Assembly (NCBI GenBank): GCA_040905665.1
Contig: JBBDRD010000048.1
Span: 9,119-73,118 of the forward strand
Source: DASVCN01 sp040905665
GTDB lineage: Bacteria > Deinococcota > Deinococci > Deinococcales > Trueperaceae
Length of the DNA stretch: 64,000 bases
Direction: 5' to 3'
Positions 59,111 to 64,000 of the stretch are shown piece by piece; the stretch's first letter is position 1; each line of letters starts with the position of its first letter. The position numbers and the translations under genes were made by a program. Under the pieces are notes generated by a model. That model was not told the DNA's origin and searched no databases. It saw nothing but the letters and a program-made list of their open reading frames with translations.

Positions 59111-60637
59111 ATGAACCTCTCGCGACTGCTGATGATCGACCTCTCGGGCCCCAGCCTCACGAACGACGAGCGCGCCTTCCTGAGCGAGCGGCGGCCCGGT
59201 GGCGTGTGCCTCTTCGGCCGAAACGTTACCGATAGGACCCAGGTGGCGGAGTACGTGGCGGAACTTCGTTCGCTTGCCGGGCCGGAGCTGATCGTCGCCG
59301 TGGACCAGGAGGGGGGCGGGGTGGTTCGGATCCTCGATATTCCCTACCCTCCGGGGGCGATGGCTCTGGGAGCGGCAGACGATCCTGTCCTGACGCAGGC
59401 GGTAGCCGCCGCGACCGGGCGCGGACTGCGGGCGCTGGGAATAAACGTCGATTTCGCACCTGTCGCCGATGTCAACTCGAACCCGGCCAACCCGGTAATC
59501 GCCGACCGCTCCTTTGGGGCTGATCCTCAGCACGTCGCCAGGCACGTTGTCGCGTTCGTGCGCGGCCTCCAAGCGGAAGGCGTGGCCGCCACCGTCAAAC
59601 ACTTTCCCGGTCATGGTGACGTGGCCGTCGATTCACATCTGGAACTCCCAATGCTCGACAAAACGGCGGAGATGCTCGAGCTTCTGGAGCTGCCGCCCTT
59701 TCGCGCGGCCCTCTCCGCCGGCGTTGCCGCGGTCATGAGCGCCCATATCGTTCTGAGCAAACTCGACGCCCACTACCCGGCAACACTGTCGTCCACCGTG
59801 ATCGGTGGACTTCTGCGCGACAGGCTCGCCTTCGACGGCGTTGTCTTCACGGATTCGCTGGACATGAAGGCTATCGCCGATCGTTGGGACCCAACCGCGG
59901 CAGCTATCGGCGCAGTGGCGGCCGGCGTGGACATGCCGGTACATGTGGGGCCGATACGCCAGCATGAAGAGATTGCCCTGGGGCTCGAGCAGGCATTAGC
60001 AGAAGGGCGGCTCGAGCTCGCCTCACTCGAAGCGTCCTCCACGCGTCTGACGCACCTGGCGCAGGCCTTTCGGCCGGCGCCGGATGTCGAGTCCGCCTGG
60101 AGGGAAGGTGATGAGGGCCTCCTTCGCGAAGCGGCCCAACGAGCGCTGGTGTCGCTGGGCCACCTACCGCGGCTGTCCGGCAATTCGCAAGTCCTGCTCG
60201 TTACGGCCGGAGCCGTGCGCCAGGGGGCGGCCACCCAGACCACCGTGCGACCCGGCGCAGCACTGGCAACAGCACTGCGGGAGCGGGGCGTGGGAGTGGA
60301 AGTGGTGGAGTACGATCCGAAAGATCCATGGACGGCCGAAACCATCGCCCGTGCCGCCGCAGAGACGTGCGATCTCCTGCTGTTCGCCTCCACCAGCCGT
60401 ATCGCCCTCTCCCACGGCGAGTGCGAGCTGGGACGCGCGCTGGCCGTGGCCGCCCGAAGCTTCCTGCACGTGGCGCTATGGAACCCCTACGCGGTCGCCG
60501 AGCTGCCTGGACCGGCGCTGGTCACCTTCGGCTGGCGCGAACGGTCCGCCAGAGCGGCAGCCGCCGCGCTCACTGGTCAGGCCGTGACGGGCTTGCCGCC
60601 ACTGCCACTGCGCACCTTCGACGACCTGGAGCGCTAA
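59111..60637 (+). CDS. nagZ: Beta-N-acetylhexosaminidase, GH3 (NagZ)
   Basis: It releases GlcNAc from GlcNAc-anhydroMurNAc and muropeptides. GH3 motifs are GVCLFGRNV, AVDQEGGGVVRI, NVDFAPVADVNSNPANPVI, SFGADPQHVARHVVAFVRG, KHFPGHGDVAVDSHLELP (catalytic His) and VVFTDSLDMKAI (nucleophile Asp). A C-terminal domain of about 150 residues (about 355-508) resembles the second domain of long NagZ proteins. No signal peptide, so cytoplasmic. The ATG at 59111 has AGGAG upstream. Its product feeds AnmK and the amino-sugar pathway. Confidence 0.93.
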   Translation: MNLSRLLMIDLSGPSLTNDERAFLSERRPGGVCLFGRNVTDRTQVAEYVAELRSLAGPELIVAVDQEGGGVVRILDIPYPPGAMALGAADDPVLTQAVAAATGRGLRALGINVDFAPVADVNSNPANPVIADRSFGADPQHVARHVVAFVRGLQAEGVAATVKHFPGHGDVAVDSHLELPMLDKTAEMLELLELPPFRAALSAGVAAVMSAHIVLSKLDAHYPATLSSTVIGGLLRDRLAFDGVVFTDSLDMKAIADRWDPTAAAIGAVAAGVDMPVHVGPIRQHEEIALGLEQALAEGRLELASLEASSTRLTHLAQAFRPAPDVESAWREGDEGLLREAAQRALVSLGHLPRLSGNSQVLLVTAGAVRQGAATQTTVRPGAALATALRERGVGVEVVEYDPKDPWTAETIARAAAETCDLLLFASTSRIALSHGECELGRALAVAARSFLHVALWNPYAVAELPGPALVTFGWRERSARAAAAALTGQAVTGLPPLPLRTFDDLER

Positions 60638-60881
60638 GGACTTCTGACGCGGCGGGGACTGAAGGTCCTCGGATCGCAAGGAGCAGCTCGCTCCGGTAAA
60701 GCGACGCCACGAGCCGGCGAACCGTAAGGCACGGAAGTTTGAAACAGGGTCGGGCACGTTAGCATTGATGCTGGCGGCGAACGCCGGCTGCGTCCTGGGC
60801 ATTTCCTTGCCTGCGAGCACTTTGCCTGCGAGGTCTCTGCCTGCGAGCGACGGTCGATTTGCCGTTGCGAGATTGGAACAC
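60638..60881 (+). promoter_or_regulatory. Long structured leader of the helicase gene
   Basis: A 244-base leader with several small inverted repeats (for example TCGCT/AGCGA and CCGT/ACGG pairs at about 60685-60740), then the 15-base tandem repeats just before the start. No known riboswitch or RNA family is recognised. RNA helicase genes are often controlled through their 5' leaders, but no function is shown here. Confidence 0.35.
60807..60851 (+). repeat. Three 15-bp tandem repeats before the helicase start
   Basis: Units start at 60807, 60822 and 60837, each with the core TGCCTGCGAG. If translated in the helicase frame they would give LPAST, LPARS, LPASD. They lie 31 bases before the preferred start codon at 60882. 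Confidence 0.8.
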
Positions 60882-62489
60882 ATGTTCGAGCAGTACGAAC
60901 TTCACGAGGACGTGCTAGGTGCGCTCCGTGATCGAAAGATAACAACGCCCACGCCGGTTCAGTCGGCTACCCTGCCGCACGCGCTGGCCGGGGGCGACGT
61001 ATTGGGGCAAGCACGCACGGGCACCGGCAAGACCTTGGCCTTCGCGATCCCCATCGCTCAGCGGTTGTCGGCCGACCGTACTCGCGGCCGGGCGCCGCGC
61101 GCCTTCATCCTCGCCCCTACGCGTGAGTTGGCGCTGCAGGTATCCGGAGAACTAGCCTGGCTGGCCGCACACCTCGATGTCACCACCGTCTATGGCGGCA
61201 CCGGTTACGGAACCCAGGCGAGCGATCTTAAGCGTGGCACCGACGTAGTCGTGGCCACGCCCGGGCGCGCAATCGACTACCTCGAGCGCGGAGTGCTCGA
61301 GCTCTCGAAGGTAGAGGTTGCCGTTCTTGACGAGGCGGACGAGATGCTGTCGATGGGCTTCGAGGAGGATGTGGAGAAGCTGCTGGGCGCCACGCCTCGG
61401 GAGCGGCAGACCATGCTCTTTTCGGCCACGCTGCCCGCCTGGTCCAAACGCCTCTCCGAACATCACTTGCGTGACCCTCTGATGGTCAATGTGGTCCGCG
61501 AGGAAGCCGTGGGGTACCACGAGCTGGCGATAGAGTCGTCCCTCGGTAGTCGTCAGACGGTGTTGGCCGACGTGCTGCACGCCCATGGTGGCGCCCGCTC
61601 AATAGTCTTCGCAAACACCAAGGCCGAGACCGACAAGATGGCGCAGGCGCTGACGCAGGCCGGGATACCCGCCGAGTCGATCCACGGTGACCTCAATCAG
61701 GTGCAACGGGAGCGGGCCGTCGAACGGTTGCGTTCCGGACAGGTCAAGGTGCTGGTCGGTACCGACGTAGCCGCTCGCGGTCTCGATATCCCCGAGGTCG
61801 ATCTGGTCGTGCACTACCGGCTACCCACCGACCCTTCGAGCTACCAGCACCGCTCGGGACGAACCGGACGGGCAGGCCGCGCCGGTAAGGTCGTCGTTTT
61901 TTACGGCCCGCGTGAACGGAGCGCTTTGGGGCGTCTCGAGCGCTCTGTCAACCGCCGCTTCGACCATGTCACGCCGCCTCGACCCGAGGAGGTTCAGGAC
62001 GCAAAACTCGAATCGCTCCTGTCCCGGATCGAATCCCAACCGGAGGACGACCGCGAGACCTGGCGAGGTGTCGCTCAACGCTGGTTGGCGCAAGGCAACG
62101 AACAGGCGATCGCCGGGCTTCTGGCGATAACGCTGGGCGGCAAGCCGGCGCCCCGTAGTTTGCTAACGGGCGAAGAGGGCTGGATTACGCTAGCGATCAA
62201 GGGCGGGCCGCTTCGGGTCCCACAGGTGGTGCGGTTCCTCAAGGAGTCCGGCGCGGGAGACGTGGGCAGGATCGTGGAAACGGGTAACACCGGCGCCTTG
62301 GCCGATGTACGGCCACAGGACGAAGCCCAACTCGTTGGCGTGCAGACAGCTGGCATGGAGGTCGCGCGCGCCACTTCGGTTCCGCGCTATGCGACCGGCG
62401 ATGGCGGAGCGGAGCGTAGGCCACAAGGAAACAAGGGACGACGGCGCGAGGGACGGAACTCACGTCCTTCGGGCGGCTCCCGCCGCTAA
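60882..62489 (+). CDS. hera: DEAD-box RNA helicase, Hera-like
   Basis: A complete DEAD-box helicase: Q-motif TTPTPVQSATLP, Walker A ARTGTGKT, PTRELALQ, TPGR, DEAD, SAT, then VGTDVAARGLDIP and HRSGRTGRAGR. The C-terminus has a segment SLLTGEEGWITL and a following domain (LRVPQVVRFLKESGAGDVG, LADVRPQDEAQLVGV) that match the dimerisation and RNA-binding modules of Thermus Hera as I remember it. A basic Arg/Gly tail ends the protein. Role: remodelling of structured RNA, perhaps in ribosome assembly or cold adaptation. The start is ATG 60882; the frame runs up to 60765 through the tandem repeats. It is the best taxonomic marker for Deinococcota. Confidence 0.9.
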   Translation: MFEQYELHEDVLGALRDRKITTPTPVQSATLPHALAGGDVLGQARTGTGKTLAFAIPIAQRLSADRTRGRAPRAFILAPTRELALQVSGELAWLAAHLDVTTVYGGTGYGTQASDLKRGTDVVVATPGRAIDYLERGVLELSKVEVAVLDEADEMLSMGFEEDVEKLLGATPRERQTMLFSATLPAWSKRLSEHHLRDPLMVNVVREEAVGYHELAIESSLGSRQTVLADVLHAHGGARSIVFANTKAETDKMAQALTQAGIPAESIHGDLNQVQRERAVERLRSGQVKVLVGTDVAARGLDIPEVDLVVHYRLPTDPSSYQHRSGRTGRAGRAGKVVVFYGPRERSALGRLERSVNRRFDHVTPPRPEEVQDAKLESLLSRIESQPEDDRETWRGVAQRWLAQGNEQAIAGLLAITLGGKPAPRSLLTGEEGWITLAIKGGPLRVPQVVRFLKESGAGDVGRIVETGNTGALADVRPQDEAQLVGVQTAGMEVARATSVPRYATGDGGAERRPQGNKGRRREGRNSRPSGGSRR

Positions 62490-62528
62490 CAGGGAACAGG
62501 TCGTCTCCGACGGTGGTATAGAGGATCG

Positions 62529-63425
62529 ATGATCGCGCTGGGTATCGATGCCGGGGGCTCGAGCACTCGCTGGCTGCTCAAGGATGGCGAGTGTGAGCTG
62601 GCTCGCGGCCGCACCGCTTCACTCTCCGGACCGCTCTACAACGAGGAATCACGGCGCGAAACATTCGCGCGGTTCGAAGGAATCGCCGCCGCGGCTCTTG
62701 ACTCGGCACGGCCGCTAGCAGTCCTGGCGGGAGTCACCGGGCTCGACGAAGGCACTCCTGGCGCGAAAGAGCTGCAGGAAGTGTTGGCACGCGCCTTCGA
62801 CCTGCCCCCGCAATCGGTGCGAGTGGTGAACGACATGCAGATCGCCTACCGGAGCGTCTTCGAACCGGAGAGGGGCGTCCTGGTATACGCCGGCACCGGC
62901 TCGATCGCCTGCTGCGAGCTGAAAGATGGCACGTTGCTACGTACGGGCGGGCACGGCTACCTGATCGACGACGCCGGCGGGGGTTTTTGGATCGGTAGCG
63001 CCGCGTTGCGAGCGGTGCTGAGAGCGGCCGACAACGGTGACGAATTGGCAGGGCCGCTGGCAGGCGAGATCCGTAAGGCCCTCGACGCGGCCACCTGGCC
63101 TGAGATTCGTGCGGCGGTCTATGGGGGCGGACGGAGCAAGGTGGCGTCGCTGGCGCCGGCGGTGGGCGCGGCGGCGGCTGCAGGTGATCGGCAAGCTCTG
63201 GACATCCTGGGGCAAGCCGGGATGGAGTTGGCTGACCTGGCGCTTCCGGTTGTTCGGCGCGTGGGACGGCAGTTGCCTGTCGCCTTCGCCGGCGGAGTCG
63301 CCCGCCTTGGTCCGGCGCTCACCGATCCCTTCCGCGCGGCCCTTCCCAGAGGAACCGAACTAACTGTGGTCGACATCGAACCTGTCGAAGTTGCGGCGCG
63401 CATGGCGCAGGAACTTACCCGCTGA
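62529..63425 (+). CDS. BadF/BadG-type ATPase, probable amino-sugar kinase
   Basis: An ASKHA-fold kinase of 298 residues: phosphate-1 ALGIDAGGSSTRWLL, VVNDMQIAYRSVF (catalytic Asp), VYAGTGSIACC, GYLIDDAGGGFWIG and FAGGVARLGPALTDPF. The N-acetylglucosamine or N-acetylmuramic acid kinases of this family (NagK/MurK-like) phosphorylate sugars at C6. Beside nagZ this fits salvage of free GlcNAc or MurNAc. A 7/8 match to the candidate operator core (GTGGTATA) lies just upstream at 62513-62520. The substrate is not certain. Confidence 0.82.
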   Translation: MIALGIDAGGSSTRWLLKDGECELARGRTASLSGPLYNEESRRETFARFEGIAAAALDSARPLAVLAGVTGLDEGTPGAKELQEVLARAFDLPPQSVRVVNDMQIAYRSVFEPERGVLVYAGTGSIACCELKDGTLLRTGGHGYLIDDAGGGFWIGSAALRAVLRAADNGDELAGPLAGEIRKALDAATWPEIRAAVYGGGRSKVASLAPAVGAAAAAGDRQALDILGQAGMELADLALPVVRRVGRQLPVAFAGGVARLGPALTDPFRAALPRGTELTVVDIEPVEVAARMAQELTR

Positions 63426-63494
63426 CGAGGAGGCTCGCGCCCGTGTTGCTCGTTTCGCATTGACGAACGGTGTCAGTTTTCGCGTTTTAGGCGC

Positions 63495-64000
63495 TCAAAA
63501 CCCCCCGTGCTCCTCCACGAAGCGCAGCGCCTCCTCCTCGTAAGCCATGAAGTTCGCGCAGCCGTGGCGAGTAACGACGATAGCGCCGCAGGCGTTGCCC
63601 ATGCGGGCGCTGCGGTACCAGTCCCAGCCCTGCAAGCGGCCGTAGACGAGCCCACCGGCGAAGGCGTCGCCGGCGCCCAGCACGTTGTGTACCTCCACGG
63701 GGAAGCCGGGGACGCGCACCATGGGAGCGCCGCGCTCGTGTACGGTAGCGCCGGTCGAACCGCGTTTCACTACCAGGACCTGCGGGCCGGCCGGCAAGCC
63801 CAGGATCGCTTCGATGTTCGCCTCGATGTCCCCGGCGATCTCGGGCGCCGACACCTGCTGGTCCACGACCCGCAACTGCTCGGGATCGGTAAGCATCGCC
63901 GCGTTGATCTCCTCCTCGGTCCCGATAGCCACGTCCACCAACCCAAGCAGCGCCCTCACGTTGACGCCGAACGCCCGCGGGTCGTGCCACTGGTCGGCAC
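63495..64000 (-). CDS. PfkB-family carbohydrate kinase, 5' end cut by window edge
   Basis: The C-terminal ~168 residues of a PfkB kinase. They include WHDPRAFGVNVRALLGLVDVAIGTEEEINAA, a VLVVKRGSTGATV strand and the ATP/anion-hole motif VLGAGDAFAGGLVYG with the catalytic Asp. The VAIGTEEE segment and adjoining AFGVNVRAL resemble 5-dehydro-2-deoxygluconokinase (IolC), but without the N-terminus the substrate cannot be fixed. It runs off the window at 64000 and is convergent with the sugar-kinase gene. Confidence 0.82.
   Translation of the reverse strand, partial: ADQWHDPRAFGVNVRALLGLVDVAIGTEEEINAAMLTDPEQLRVVDQQVSAPEIAGDIEANIEAILGLPAGPQVLVVKRGSTGATVHERGAPMVRVPGFPVEVHNVLGAGDAFAGGLVYGRLQGWDWYRSARMGNACGAIVVTRHGCANFMAYEEEALRFVEEHGGF

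Noticed and set aside
60765..60881. Longer N-terminus for the helicase starting at TTG 60765 or ATG 60768
   Set aside because: The extension is made of tandem repeats with no ribosome site, and Hera-type helicases begin at the segment encoded from 60882.
1..64000. CRISPR arrays, tRNA or rRNA genes, transposases, prophage genes
   Set aside because: No regularly spaced repeats, cloverleaf, rRNA-like stretches, or DDE/integrase motifs were seen on either strand.

Overview
The window reads as a high-GC bacterial chromosome segment, most likely from a Deinococcota member of the Truepera/Thermus kind. The best evidence is the DEAD-box helicase at 60.9-62.5 kb. From memory, it matches the Thermus RNA helicase Hera through both helicase domains and into the characteristic C-terminal part. 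Frequent GTG/TTG starts, GTGA/ATGA gene overlaps and very acidic secreted proteins (a halotolerance-like trait) are consistent with this but not specific. No rRNA, tRNA, CRISPR array, insertion sequence or prophage was seen. Two genes carry small frameshifts: a sensor kinase at about 1.08 kb and an aldo/keto reductase at about 41.93 kb. Both lie in short T runs on the coding strand, so sequencing error is as likely as decay. || Region 1 (2-40 kb) is dominated by extracytoplasmic redox chemistry. It holds a FAS1 protein split by an acidic repeat, TatA next to a Tat-exported FAD oxidoreductase, two proteins with duplicated domains, and two fusions of a COG4315-type secreted repeat with a c-type cytochrome. 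A PQQ-associated ABC-2 exporter set follows (beta-propeller, unknown secreted protein, ATPase, permease, periplasmic binding protein). Next come a diheme cytochrome c, a PQQ dehydrogenase and a MxaJ/XoxJ-like binding protein, then a second exporter set and a NitT/TauT-type importer. A MoxR / DUF58 / giant VWA-fusion operon (26-33.7 kb) sits between this group and a second PQQ module: a third COG4315-cytochrome fusion, a PQQ dehydrogenase, and a fusion of two periplasmic binding domains. A secreted four-EF-hand protein is divergent to that module. I read the whole as a periplasmic alcohol or aldehyde oxidation island with its own electron carriers, binding proteins, exporters and possibly a metal-insertion machine like mxaRSACKL of methylotrophs. 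That reading is inference from family membership and gene order. || Region 2 (40.4-64 kb) is a peptidoglycan and amino-sugar recycling locus. The minus-strand operon runs oligopeptide-type importer, EamA permease, GntR regulator, MurQ, SIS-domain deaminase-like protein, NagA, a CinA/NadD-like protein, the broken aldo/keto reductase and a phosphoesterase. Divergent to it are a beta-lactamase-like serine hydrolase and AnmK. A VapBC pair follows, then a second peptide-type importer, NagZ, the Hera helicase and a BadF-type sugar kinase. NagZ, AnmK, MurQ, NagA and the SIS protein would take anhydro-muropeptide sugars to fructose-6-phosphate. A shared TAGACCAC half-site lies in the promoters of both transporter units and is a candidate GntR operator. 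The window ends inside a PfkB-family kinase.
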